From positions 868,001-932,000 of the forward strand of contig OW818698.1 of the NCBI GenBank assembly GCA_942493375.1: 64,000 nucleotides of DNA, written 5' to 3'. The notes beneath the pieces were generated by a model. It ran no database searches. It saw only the letters and a list, made by a program, of their open reading frames with translations, and was not told the origin of the DNA. Positions within the stretch are counted from its first letter, which is position 1. Each line of letters starts with the position of its first letter. Shown piece by piece: positions 8,663 through 18,300 of this stretch. This stretch comes from G942493375 sp942493375. Its GTDB lineage: Bacteria; Armatimonadota; UBA5829. Both the position numbers and the translations under genes were made by a program.

Positions 8663-10936
8663 TTATTCCCCGGTTTTGTTGGTCAGTGCTCTTATGGCCT
8701 GGGTTCGGGCGTTGTCGTAGTTGCCGTCTAGTTGCCATTTTTTTACTAGACTGGCGTGGATATCGGGTTTGCGTTGTTTTAGCAGGTAGAAGAGTTTGTA
8801 GTCTTCGGCTGCTTCTCCGGATGCTTCTGAGCCGCGGCTTATTATTGGGCCGTTGGGGCCTGGGAAGATTGTCTGGTAGTCACACTCCGGGTTGTCGGTA
8901 TCGTCCCAGGGGTTGCTTCTTGGTTGATATGTGGAGTAGTACCCCCACCCGTTCAAGCCGTGCTCGATGGCTTTCCAGGCAAGGTATCTGGGGTAGTTGA
9001 TCAGGCTGTATGAGGCATCCGAGCGGGTCTTGTCACCCATTACATCGTAGAGAGCGTTATAAGCCCTGGGGGCTGTATATAATGTATGGGAGTTGGGTGA
9101 ACCATCCAGATGCAAAAAGCCTGGCACTGAGATATCGATATACTTGTTATACCAGTCCTTCAATCCAGGATACATTGTGGAGTCATCCTCTACCAGTTTC
9201 TCCGGAAGACCGAGCCAGCCACAGGGGTTTATGTATATCATCACATTAGGATCAGCTTCCCTGCAGACTCTGGCCATCTCCCCAAACAAGCGGAAGTTCT
9301 TCGGGTTGGGTTCGTCCCCACTCTCTATGAACCACTGGGAATAATCCATCCCCAGCTTTTTGGCAGTCTCAACGTGGGATTTGAGGATATTTGTTAGGTC
9401 TGCCTGCATCTCCGGTGTGAAATCTTTTACTCCGAAGCCCCCATCGGTGTTCTTTGCTGACCATAGTATATGACCATAGCGACCCATCCCCCATATCTTA
9501 AAGAGCACCTGTTTGTCCAGTTTATACAGAGCTTCAGCACCGGTGCCCGGCCACGGCCAACCGTCTTCATCGGCTGAAACTCCGGCAACCACAGTCATCC
9601 CCAATTCATGACGAACGATGGCTTCGCGGTCTACCCAGTCTACCGGGCGGAAAGGCATCATATTGGTCTCATGCGTCCAGTAATTGACCCAGACTTTGGG
9701 GTTAGGAAGGGTTACATCAACAACATTGGCAGTCAGCGTGATCGACGGCCCACCTTTGTATGAGAGCTGCGCGGTGTATTTGCCTGGCTTACAGTTATTA
9801 GTCCGGACTTTCACCCAGAAGATGGCGCTGCCGGCATGAGAGAGTCTGACAGTCGGGAAGTCCATTATCTGCGTGCCATTCAGGCAATATTTGCGGAGGA
9901 GATCGCGGCCTGGTTTGTTGTTTGAGGATATCAATACATAAGGAGTTGCACCGTGCGCCCAGGACTGCTGGACTCCAAATACATAGAGTTCGCCAGTGAT
10001 GCTGCGTACCCGGACTCCGTTTGCATCTACAAAACCCGACAGCTTAACATCCAGTGTCCTGACGCGGTTCCGGCTGGTGTTGGTGAGATAGACAGCTATT
10101 GGTTCGCTCTCATTGCGGCAGACTACGGTCTCGATTGGTTTGTTGATCAACGATCTATTCGGGAGGATCGGAGCTGTTGCAAGTGATTTCCAAGGGGATG
10201 CTTTCGACCACACAGCCGGAGCTCTACTGGTATCGCTTGCATATAGTTCAGCTGACCATTTTGCGTAATCATCGGCGCTGACTTTAGTAGAAGCAATCCC
10301 GGGTAAGCCATCAGCCTTTATGAGATCAAGCGCGCTGGGCAGGCCTGACGCTGCATAGTCTTTTTCAGACATCCTGGTATCGCCCCAGACCCAGGCTTCC
10401 GATATGTTTACATTACCATCAGCTTCCACTTTTAGACGAAGATAACGTCCGGAACAGCGGAGAGGCAACCAGCGCAATGGTGTTTTTGATGGAGTCTTTT
10501 GAATAGAATCGTATGCGGTTTTCCATGTCACTTTATCCGATGAAACTTCAATCTGGAATCTGACAGGGGTAGTCTCGGTGAGGATGTCTATCTCGGTGAA
10601 CTTACATTTTCGCTTGAAATCAAAAACCACTGACCCGGATGTCTGCAGGGTCGGGCCTGAGGGTCTGCGGTACCAGCCGGGCTCGATGCCATCAAACAGA
10701 CGCCTGCCGGAGAACGCTTTCTCATCATCTGGAGTATCAGCAACACCGGTCAAACCTGTTTCATATTGATAGGTAACACCTGTAGAGATGTTATTTCCCC
10801 AGTAATCAACATTGGGAGTCAGCAGCTTCCCCTGTGGAGCAGCAGCCTTCGTCCCCTCAAACCACCGAACCTCGGAAGTAGCAGACAACACTGACACACT
10901 GAATAAGATGAATATAATAGTAAGTAAACGCGACAT
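8663..10936 (-). CDS. Secreted DUF4091 / GH123-like protein
   Basis: A 757-residue exported protein. The start at 10936 (MSRLLTIIFILFSVSVLSA, a clear signal peptide) is preceded by GGAGGAG seven bases upstream. Residues about 80-185 look like a discoidin/F5-8C galactose-binding module (SGSVVFDFKRKCKFTEIDIL, RYLRLKVEADG). The C-terminal half is a DUF4091-type TIM barrel related to GH123, with WFIESGDEPNPKNFRLFGEM carrying the likely acidic pair and INYPRYLAWKAIEHGLNGWG near the end. Known relatives act on amino-sugar glycans, but I cannot give the substrate. It follows the regulator gene on the same strand and precedes the GH42-like gene, consistent with one carbohydrate-response unit. Confidence 0.82.
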   Translation of the reverse strand: MSRLLTIIFILFSVSVLSATSEVRWFEGTKAAAPQGKLLTPNVDYWGNNISTGVTYQYETGLTGVADTPDDEKAFSGRRLFDGIEPGWYRRPSGPTLQTSGSVVFDFKRKCKFTEIDILTETTPVRFQIEVSSDKVTWKTAYDSIQKTPSKTPLRWLPLRCSGRYLRLKVEADGNVNISEAWVWGDTRMSEKDYAASGLPSALDLIKADGLPGIASTKVSADDYAKWSAELYASDTSRAPAVWSKASPWKSLATAPILPNRSLINKPIETVVCRNESEPIAVYLTNTSRNRVRTLDVKLSGFVDANGVRVRSITGELYVFGVQQSWAHGATPYVLISSNNKPGRDLLRKYCLNGTQIMDFPTVRLSHAGSAIFWVKVRTNNCKPGKYTAQLSYKGGPSITLTANVVDVTLPNPKVWVNYWTHETNMMPFRPVDWVDREAIVRHELGMTVVAGVSADEDGWPWPGTGAEALYKLDKQVLFKIWGMGRYGHILWSAKNTDGGFGVKDFTPEMQADLTNILKSHVETAKKLGMDYSQWFIESGDEPNPKNFRLFGEMARVCREADPNVMIYINPCGWLGLPEKLVEDDSTMYPGLKDWYNKYIDISVPGFLHLDGSPNSHTLYTAPRAYNALYDVMGDKTRSDASYSLINYPRYLAWKAIEHGLNGWGYYSTYQPRSNPWDDTDNPECDYQTIFPGPNGPIISRGSEASGEAAEDYKLFYLLKQRKPDIHASLVKKWQLDGNYDNARTQAIRALTNKTGE

Positions 10937-10968
10937 GAAGACTCCTCCTATGCTTAGAACGGCAGGTC

Positions 10969-11169
10969 TTTTTTTAATAACCACGGAATACACGGAATAC
11001 ACGGAAAAGGGAAAGAAAATAAAAGTGGCTCCTGCAGTTTTGGACAGCTATTTATAGAACGAGAGCCAGTGTAGAAAAACGGCACAATGTACTGGTAACG
11101 CACAATCAAGATTATGTTCTCTCCCTTCCCTTTTCCGTGTATTCCGTGTATTCCGTGGTTTAAAAAAAG
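10969..11169. repeat. Inverted-repeat element with CCGTGTATTCCGTG arms
   Basis: The left arm (about 10969-11015) and right arm (about 11120-11169) share ACCACGGAATACACGG, AATACACGGAAAAGGGAA and an outer T7 tract in opposite orientation. They enclose about 105 bases of unrelated DNA. The element fills the space between the GntR-type regulator stop (11174) and the DUF4091 start (10936). The arms belong to a common dispersed intergenic repeat. There is no gene inside, so it is MITE-like in shape. Confidence 0.8.
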
Positions 11170-11173
11170 GATC

Positions 11174-12235
11174 TCAGCGGTTGTCGATTGTTGTTGGTTC
11201 TATGTATCTGACTATTCCGGTGTGGTCAGGGTCGGTCATTACTTCTTTCAGGATGCTCCAGGCTTCGGTGGTTACTTCGTTTAGATCGAAGCCCAGCCTC
11301 AGGCATGGGAAGGAGCACTCTACTGGTCTTCCCAGATTGAAGTGGGTTATGATTTTCAAGTCGTTCCAGGACTCTGCTTCCAGTGCGTTTATGGTGTCCC
11401 GGCAGATTCCGAACAGGGCATCGTCTACGAACAGGATGGCTTTAGAGCAATTCGGTGAGTTCCACCAGTCTATGAAAACTTTTCCGGCGCTCTCTATGTT
11501 GGCTTCGCTTATCGGGAGTAACCTGGTTGTGTCACCCTCTACTATGTCGTTGATCAGGCGGTTGAACTTCTTCACCATAGTCTCACGGCGATCATATAAC
11601 TTAGCCAGCATGTAATCAGGGAACATCACTACAAAATCCTGCACGCCAGCTGCTTTGAAGGCTTTGGCTGCTTCGTGGAAGAGCATATCAAAATCCAGCA
11701 CAACTGCATTGTCTGAAAGAGCAGTGGCGCTGCTGATGCTGACTGATGGGATTCCAGCCTGAGCCAGCCTGGCGTCCAGTTCCATCATTCCTGCAGTTAT
11801 AATTGCCCCGGTTACTTTTTCGGTCTCCCGATTGTCCTGAAGTCTAATAGACTTGAGGAATTCCTCAGGCGTGGAGCCATTGCCTATCGACAGCACCCCG
11901 GTGTATCCATCAGCATCGACCAGCTTCTGGCTCTCGGTGATCAACTTCTGGTGAGTATAGCCATACTTCGAAGCCACAAGCCCGAGCTCAGATACCAGTG
12001 CAATAGTGCCTTTGGAGTCCTGTTTTGCAACATACGTCCCGCTGCCCTGGACCCTCAGCAACAGACCCATGTCAGTAAGCCCCCGGAGCGCATCCCGGAC
12101 CGTAGTCCGGCTGACCCCAAGCATCACAGCCAGATCCCGCTCCCGAGGCATCATTTCCCCAGGTGCATACTCCCCACTGCTGATCCGCTGCTTAAGCAGG
12201 TCTTCCACTTGCTGAGATTTATTGAGAATAGGCAT
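11174..12235 (-). CDS. GntR-family regulator with LacI-type sugar-binding domain
   Basis: A 353-residue DNA-binding regulator. Residues 1-70 are a GntR winged helix (VEDLLKQRISSGEYAPGEMM, PRERDLAVMLGVSRTTVRDA, LRGLTDMGLLLRVQGSGTYV). Residues about 75-345 form a periplasmic-binding-protein/LacI-like effector domain, as in the AraR type, instead of the usual FadR or UTRA domain. It starts at ATG 12235. The DUF4091 and GH42-like genes follow on the same strand, so they are its likely targets, with a sugar released by them as the likely inducer; this is inference. No clear AraR-type operator palindrome was recognised in the nearby leaders. Confidence 0.87.
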   Translation of the reverse strand: MPILNKSQQVEDLLKQRISSGEYAPGEMMPRERDLAVMLGVSRTTVRDALRGLTDMGLLLRVQGSGTYVAKQDSKGTIALVSELGLVASKYGYTHQKLITESQKLVDADGYTGVLSIGNGSTPEEFLKSIRLQDNRETEKVTGAIITAGMMELDARLAQAGIPSVSISSATALSDNAVVLDFDMLFHEAAKAFKAAGVQDFVVMFPDYMLAKLYDRRETMVKKFNRLINDIVEGDTTRLLPISEANIESAGKVFIDWWNSPNCSKAILFVDDALFGICRDTINALEAESWNDLKIITHFNLGRPVECSFPCLRLGFDLNEVTTEAWSILKEVMTDPDHTGIVRYIEPTTIDNR

Positions 12236-12369
12236 ATAGTCCTGCTTTGGTCCTTAATAGATTACTAGGTCATACCAATTGCTATTTATATTAGCTCCTT
12301 GTGGTATATCTGTCAAATTGAAATGGATTGCAGCTTCGGATTTAGACTGCGTGATACTGGTTACTTGCT

Positions 12370-12530
12370 ATATTTTCACGCAAAGCCGCAAAGGCGCTAA
12401 GAAGGAAGGGCATTTTGTCTATTGCATGCTTTGTGAATCAAACGAGATCAAGCTCCCGGTTAATCATCATATTGAAATGCTTTAGACTATTCCCTTCTTA
12501 GCGCCTTTGCGGCTTTGCGTGATAATTTAC
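12370..12530. repeat. Inverted-repeat element A (TTCTTAGCGCCTTTGCGGC arms)
   Basis: CACGCAAAGCCGCAAAGGCG on the left and its reverse complement on the right flank about 85 bases. The interior includes ATTTTGTCTATTGCATG and CCCGGTTAAT and is clearly homologous to that of element B at 13210-13373, so the whole unit is a repeated element and not just two arms. It lies directly upstream of the first SRPBCC gene. Confidence 0.85.
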
Positions 12531-12671
12531 TAGACCCTGAACCTCATACATGAAAAGAGATAAGAAAGCTGGGTTATCTATCAGGGGTTTACTGCATCGT
12601 TCATACTGGGGAAAATATCCATACTAGAACCAGCTGTATTTACATTGACAATGAAATGGAGGCGTATAGCC

Positions 12672-13178
12672 ATGAGTATAAATGAAAATCTTGAGGGAGC
12701 TGTGGGACTGGAGATTACTATCTCCCGGGTCTTTGATGCACCGCGCGATCTTGTATTCGATGCCTGGACAGAACCTGACCGGCTTATGGAATGGTGGGGA
12801 CCGAGAGGGTTCACCTGCCCGCACTGTTCGATAGACCTGAGTGTGGGAGGAAGCTGCCACAACTGCATGAGGAGTCCGGAGGGTGTGGACTACTGGAGTA
12901 AAGGTATCTACAAAGAGATCATCCGACCGGAGAAGCTGGTCTATTCCGACTCCTTTGCAGATTCAGAAGGCAACATAGTCCCGGCATCCTACTACGGAAT
13001 GCCCGGTGAATGGCCGGAAGAGTCCTTGGTAACAGTAACATTCGAAGAACACGACGGCCAAACAGTATTCACCCTCCACCACCAGGGTATCCCTGCAGGT
13101 GAAAACAGAGACATGTGCATAGAAGGCTGGAGCCAGTCTTTAGATAAACTGGAAGAGTATTTGGCAGATGAGGTGTGA
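12672..13178 (+). CDS. SRPBCC / AHSA1-like protein, copy 1
   Basis: A 168-residue protein of the START/SRPBCC superfamily in the AHSA1 (activator of Hsp90 ATPase-like) group. The family hallmarks are ITISRVFDAPRDLVFDAWTE near the start, WWGPRGFTCP, and LVTVTFEEHDGQTVFTLHHQ with the C-terminal helix CIEGWSQSLDKLEEYLADEV. Members form a hydrophobic ligand-binding cavity; the ligand is unknown here. The start at 12672 (MSINENLEG) has GGAGG 11 bases upstream, and the equivalent position is used in copy 2. The gene is one half of a tandem duplication that includes its leader. Confidence 0.87.
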   Translation: MSINENLEGAVGLEITISRVFDAPRDLVFDAWTEPDRLMEWWGPRGFTCPHCSIDLSVGGSCHNCMRSPEGVDYWSKGIYKEIIRPEKLVYSDSFADSEGNIVPASYYGMPGEWPEESLVTVTFEEHDGQTVFTLHHQGIPAGENRDMCIEGWSQSLDKLEEYLADEV

Positions 13179-13209
13179 GGATCGCCGTATACAGGCTGAG
13201 TGATGCGGT

Positions 13210-13373
13210 AACCTGTATTTTCTCACGCAAAGCCGCTAAGGCGCAAAGAAGGAAGGGGATTTTGTCTACTGTATACGTTGTAGTAATAGACAAGACCAGG
13301 TTTCCGGTTAATTGCTATAGGTGTGAAAACTAACTCTTCCCTTCTTAGCGCCTTTGCGGCTTTGCGTGAGAAT
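13210..13373. repeat. Inverted-repeat element B (TTCTTAGCGCCTTTGCGGC arms)
   Basis: Second copy of the element upstream of the first SRPBCC gene. It has the same arms, an alignable interior (ATTTTGTCTACTGTATAC, TCCGGTTAAT) and the same position relative to the following gene. Sequence similarity continues past the right arm (ACTAGATCTGA versus ACTAGACCCTGA; CTATCTATCA in both), showing that the duplication includes more than the element. Confidence 0.85.
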
Positions 13374-13472
13374 TCACTAGATCTGAAAAAGAATATAAGA
13401 ATCGAGTAACGAACGCCATGCTATCTATCACAAGTTTGCACAATAACGACAATGAAATGGAGGCATACAGCC

Positions 13473-13982
13473 ATGAGTATAACTAAGGAATATCCCGGCG
13501 TAGCTGTGGGGCAGACGATTGCGATCACTCAAATCTTCCACGCCCCGCGCAAACTGGTATTCGATGCCTGGACCGAACCTGACCGAATGATGGAATGGTT
13601 GGGACCCAGGGGATTCACCTGCCCATTCTGTACCGTGGATCTGCATGTGGGAGGCAGCTGCTTCTTCAGTATGCGTTCTCCGGATGGCGTAGACTTCTGG
13701 AATAAAAGCATTTACAAAGAGATCATCCGCCCTGAAAAGCTGGTCTACCTGGACTCTTTCGCAGACTCAGAAGGCACCATAGTCCCTGCATCCTACTACG
13801 GAATGACCGAAGAATGGCCCTTGCAAGCCCTGGTAACCGTAACCTTCGAAGACCACAACGGCCATACACTCCTAACCCTCTACCACGACGGCATCCCACC
13901 CGGCGAAAACCGAGACATGTGCATAGTAGGCTGGAATGAGTCTTTTGATAAACTGGAAGAGTATTTGGCGGATGAGGTGTGA
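13473..13982 (+). CDS. SRPBCC / AHSA1-like protein, copy 2
   Basis: A 169-residue paralogue of the preceding gene, with the same blocks in the same order (FHAPRKLVFDAWTEPDRMME, WLGPRGFTCPFC, SYYGMTEEWP, FDKLEEYLADEV). By eye roughly 70 percent of residues match. The start at 13473 (MSITKEY) has GGAGG upstream at the same distance as in copy 1. The C-terminal residues FDKLEEYLADEV are nearly identical in DNA to copy 1. Both genes run on the plus strand between minus-strand neighbours, so they form their own transcription unit. Confidence 0.87.
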   Translation: MSITKEYPGVAVGQTIAITQIFHAPRKLVFDAWTEPDRMMEWLGPRGFTCPFCTVDLHVGGSCFFSMRSPDGVDFWNKSIYKEIIRPEKLVYLDSFADSEGTIVPASYYGMTEEWPLQALVTVTFEDHNGHTLLTLYHDGIPPGENRDMCIVGWNESFDKLEEYLADEV

Positions 13983-14021
13983 AGGGACGGATAGACAGAA
14001 TATAAATGATATCAAGCTGCT

Positions 14022-14080
14022 GCGGGGACTTGCTTGCTAAAGTAGCAATATGAAATATTATGGGAGCGTTCCCGCAGCAC
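14022..14080. promoter_or_regulatory. Possible two-stem hairpin between convergent genes
   Basis: GCTGCGGG at about 14022 and CCCGCAGC at about 14070 can pair, and TTGCT and AGCAA within the enclosed stretch form a second small stem. It lies between the convergent SRPBCC copy 2 and HNH genes. There is no T tract, so terminator activity is only a possibility. Confidence 0.3.
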
Positions 14081-14129
14081 AAAACACTGTAGAAACGGCA
14101 TAAATCCACTTGCTTTCAATACCAGTTTG

Positions 14130-14864
14130 TTACACCCAAAACAACCTGTATTCAGGTTCCTGAAGCTCTTCACCAATATCTAGAATTATACGTTGTTCTA
14201 GAGGAATCATAAAATCTAGATACAGCAATTTCAAATGAAATAATTCGGCTTCGTCTCCACAATCAACTATGTTCAATTCTACATTTTCACTCCATTCTGA
14301 CATAGTTACTCCATTTCTTATGTAATTAGAGGCCTTATTCATGTCCTCGCGTTGTAGAAACCACCATTTTGCCGAGGGAGTCGGTTGTCTTATAAATTTT
14401 CTTGCTGCTTTAAACTTATCAAGAAATGCATCTGAATGATTATCCGCCGCGACTACTTCAAGTCCCATTTTCAATAAAAGACGACAGGTAGCCCTTGCAT
14501 TTAACGGATGTGCGAGAATACGCATTTCTGTCTTATTATCGCTTAACCAAGCAGACCCAAAAGCAGGAGAAGGATCGACTGAAAGGCGACCTTTACCATA
14601 TCCTGTAATCGTACCTTCTATAGATTGCATGAATGGCGGTTTGTGTTTTTTAGTAGCAATCCCTAAGGATATCCTAAAAACAGAAAATGGATAATCTGAC
14701 AAGGCTTCCAATTCCACTTTTGCTCCCAGGTAATTTTGGCATTTATCACATACGAGTCCATCTGGTAAAACACACCAGTCTGCACCTCCTAGAGATTCCG
14801 GAAGTACGTGCTCGCGTGTGTGAAAACTGTCGTCTTCGGTAAGACAAAAGATACACTTATTCAT
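14130..14864 (-). CDS. HNH-type endonuclease domain protein
   Basis: A 244-residue protein whose first 50 residues match an HNH_5-like zinc finger nuclease: Cys4 and Cys7 (CIFC), EHVLPESLGG with His19, then Cys39 and Cys42 (CDKCQN). HNH enzymes cleave DNA using a metal at a beta-beta-alpha core. The remaining 190 residues are not recognised and may be a sensor or target-binding part. It starts at ATG 14864 with AAGGTG six bases upstream. It lies 57 bases after the small gene that is coupled to the CHAT/NB-ARC gene on the same strand, so all three may be one operon. A role as a nuclease effector of that system is inference. Confidence 0.72.
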   Translation of the reverse strand: MNKCIFCLTEDDSFHTREHVLPESLGGADWCVLPDGLVCDKCQNYLGAKVELEALSDYPFSVFRISLGIATKKHKPPFMQSIEGTITGYGKGRLSVDPSPAFGSAWLSDNKTEMRILAHPLNARATCRLLLKMGLEVVAADNHSDAFLDKFKAARKFIRQPTPSAKWWFLQREDMNKASNYIRNGVTMSEWSENVELNIVDCGDEAELFHLKLLYLDFMIPLEQRIILDIGEELQEPEYRLFWV

Positions 14865-14921
14865 TTTTCACCTTACATGGTACTACCCATTACGGCATAT
14901 GGATATGGCGTAGTGAAGATA

Positions 14922-15305
14922 TCAACTCAACCCCAGCAGCTCGCGCACGGCTTTGACTGCGGAATCGTTTTCTCCTCGTTTGGCTAATTGGTCAATAATG
15001 GCTGTAACTGCAGCGGTTGCCTGTTCGAGGCTGACAGTATCTTCTTCCACAAGCTCCTTAATCAGCTCTGCACGGCGTTTGGTGATCTCTGTTTCATTCA
15101 GATTGCGCTGTTGATCGAAGTAGTTAGTCATCCAACGGTATAGTGCAAGAGAGGCAAGCATTATCGCGGCACTGGTGATTCCGATCTCAAACTTCTCACC
15201 TTGTTCAAAATGCACATCCTGTTCTACTTGTTTGGCGATATCTTTGAGTAGTGGTTTTATCTGTTCGTTTTCTGCTGTCTGTATAGCAAAATCAACACTA
15301 TCCAT
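14922..15305 (-). CDS. Small helical protein with likely membrane segment, coupled to the CHAT gene
   Basis: A 127-residue protein with no recognised family. It has an acidic N-terminal helix, one hydrophobic segment (ITSAAIMLASLALYRWM, about residues 44-60) that could span the membrane, and a charged, mainly helical C-terminal half (EITKRRAELIKELVEED). I prefer the ATG at 15305 because GGAG lies nine bases upstream, and its start overlaps the stop of the CHAT gene by 8 bases, implying translational coupling. An ATG at 15320 is also possible. The context suggests a partner, substrate or pore-forming effector of the CHAT protein; this is inferred from position only. Confidence 0.7.
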   Translation of the reverse strand: MDSVDFAIQTAENEQIKPLLKDIAKQVEQDVHFEQGEKFEIGITSAAIMLASLALYRWMTNYFDQQRNLNETEITKRRAELIKELVEEDTVSLEQATAAVTAIIDQLAKRGENDSAVKAVRELLGLS

Positions 15306-18300
15306 CCTTGCCTTCTCCATTCATCTTTTCACGCACACGCTTAAGATTGTCGCGAGTGGTCTCCAGGTTTTGAACATCATCCACCTTGATAAATATAGCC
15401 TCTGCCTGTTTCAGAAAGTCGACAGCATCCCCATACTTACCTGTGTCCTCTGCAAGCAATCCAAGTTGACCAAGTATTGTAGCTTGACTCTGCTCATCCC
15501 ATATCTTTGACATGATTTCAAAACAGCGTTTATACCATCCCTTCGCTTCATCGAACTCCCGACATTCCTGAGCGATTCTTCCAAGCTGGTGAAGCGTAGT
15601 CGCCTGACCATGTTCATTCCCGATCCGTTCATCTTTCACTAGACTGCGTTTATACCATCCCCTCGCTTCATCTAACTCCCGACGTTCTTGAGCAATTCTT
15701 CCAAGCTGGTGAAGTGTAGTCGCCTGACCATAATCGTCTCCAATCCATTCATCTATTTCCAGACTGCGTTTATACCATTTTTCTGCTTCATCGAGTTCTC
15801 CACATTTCTCAGCGATCACTCCCATCTGGTGAAGCGAAGCAGATTGACCTTTTTTATCACCGATCAGTTCCTTTATCTCCAGACTGCGTCTACACCAATC
15901 TTGCGCTTCAGAGAACTCCTCACGTGTCTCCGCAATTATACCTAACATATGAAGTATAGCAGCATGACCTTGTTCGTTCCTAGTCTGTTCAGTAATCTCC
16001 AAGCCGCGTTTAAACCATCTTTCAGCTTCATCGAGCTTTCCACATTCCTCAGCAAGCATTCCAAGCTGGATAAATGTGTCTGCCTGAGGTTGTTCACTTC
16101 CGAATCGTTCCGCGACCTCCAAGCTGCATTTGTACAATTCCTCCGCTTTATCAAAATCCCGGTGTTCCTGAGCGATTATTCCCAACTGGTGCAACGCAAC
16201 CGCAAGGTTGCGATCATCACCAATCTGTTCATAATGTTCTTTTAGGCATAGATAGATGGTTTTGGCCGCATTGGTATCTCGGTGTTCCATGGCGAGTTCG
16301 CACCGATGTCCGAGTAGTGAAATCCACAGGTTCTCACATCCGTGAAGCAATTCACCGTCACTTCCTTGAGTCATTGTTTCAAGTTCTGTTACTATCTTCT
16401 CCCATTCGACAAATCGTCCCTGAAGTGTCAGCAGTCGATTGATACTATACAAAACATGCTGTACTTCGTCCCACATTTCCATCTCCTGCGAAAGCCGGAG
16501 AGCGCACATCAGATTACCCTCTTCAAACCTGAGCAGCGTTACAGCCATTTGAGCATCAGAATCGAAGAGTCTATACAGGAAGTTGCCATATGATCTATAT
16601 GCTTTACAGAAAGCCTTCGTTAGTCCATCTGACTCTTCCCCCGGAAACGCTTCTATCATCAGATCGTGCAGAAACCACGGAACAGCAGGATGAATTGTAT
16701 AGATTCCCTCCGATAGCTTCCTAAGTAACCCAATTTCTGCAGCCGGATCAAGCACACGGATCCATTCGTTTTTGTCCAGCCCTTTTATCAATTCCGGAGA
16801 GGTGTCTTCTTGACTTATGATTGCCAGTACACCAACATCAACAAACCCTTGGAACAACGCCAACACACCAAGTCGTTTACGAAGCGTCAGGTCCGGTGCG
16901 TCCAGCCGGTAGCTAAGTGATGCTGCCAGGGAGTGTTCGCGTCCCTCCCGTTTATCATCATCAGCAAGATTAGCAGTACCTGATTTAAGGGTGGATAGTA
17001 AAGCATCCGGTTTTATTCTGCTCAGTTCGGTAATGATCACTTGTATCGCCAGAGGGTTACCAGCCAGATATTTCAGTAAAGCGTTGTAGTCCGGCAATTC
17101 GCGAATCACATTCGGTTTCAGCCCCGCATGCTCCATCACTTTTACGGCGAGCTCCTGGGATTCATGCAGACGCAGTCCTCTCAACTCAACCTTGTTGTAA
17201 ATCTTCCCCAACCAGTCCTCGTTTCTCCGGCTGGTGATAAGCACTTTAGTTGCTCCGCCATGCAGATCTTTCAGGAATCCTCGAAGGTCGTTCTGATCCT
17301 CCTGACTCCACGTGGATGGGGTTCCTGATGGGAAACCAGCAACAGGTTCGAAATTATCCCAGATTATGAAGCACTTTATCTGTTTCAAGACTGTAAGCGC
17401 TACCTGTTGTCTCTGTGCAGCATCCAATAAATGCCAATCACCACCTATCTGCTGCTTAATAATCTGATTGAATGCTATGCCGACCTTATCGCACACCTGT
17501 GAAAGCGGTAGGTATCGTTCAAATCGGAAGAAGAACATCGGACCATCCAGCCCACCGGTTTCTGTAAGCCAGCGGGCAAAGGCTGCGGATGTTTCTGTCT
17601 TCCCTACCCCAGCCATGCCTTCCAGCAGGACTATGTTGTTCTTCCTGTATGCCCGTTCCAGTTCTAGGATCACATTATCCCGGCCTATAAAACCAAAATC
17701 CGGAGGTTCAGGAAAGTCCAGCTCTGTGCCGACTGCGGCCTGCCGGGTTTCGATATCTCCAAGGACGATCTCCAGCCCTTTTTTGGGTGCAGGTGAATTA
17801 ACCTCTGCGGACTCCAGGAGTATAGGGACCATCCAGTCCTGCAGAGGTAGACGACCTCTGGCTGTACTTCGATCCGGACTTGCATAAAGATCATTACGGG
17901 CCATTTGAACTGACCGCGAAAGATCGTGACCTGACAGGAAACACTCATACAGCCGTTTCATAAACCGTGCTGCAGTATGTACATACACCGAATACGCCAT
18001 CGCCACAACTCCACGTGCACCAGCCTGCAGGAGTTGGTTACCGACAGATGGAAATGCACTCTCCGGATGTGTCATACCGGACTGGCAGGCATTCAGAAGC
18101 ACAATCGGTACTCCAGCGCGGGCAAGCAGCTCTCCAAGCGCGCTGCCTGTTACCTCACGGTGACCATCATTGTCTGTTTCAAACAGGAGTCTTCCCTGCT
18201 GTCCATCCTTTCCAAGGTATGAGGTACTATAGTTCTTTCCTTTATTAGCAAACGTCCCGTGACCATCGAAGTGCAGCACGTGGTAGTAGTTCGGTTTCTC

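Noticed and set aside
13723..14109. 128-codon minus-strand frame under SRPBCC copy 2
   Set aside because: The plus strand encodes a clear SRPBCC domain with matching paralogue; the minus frame is a shadow.
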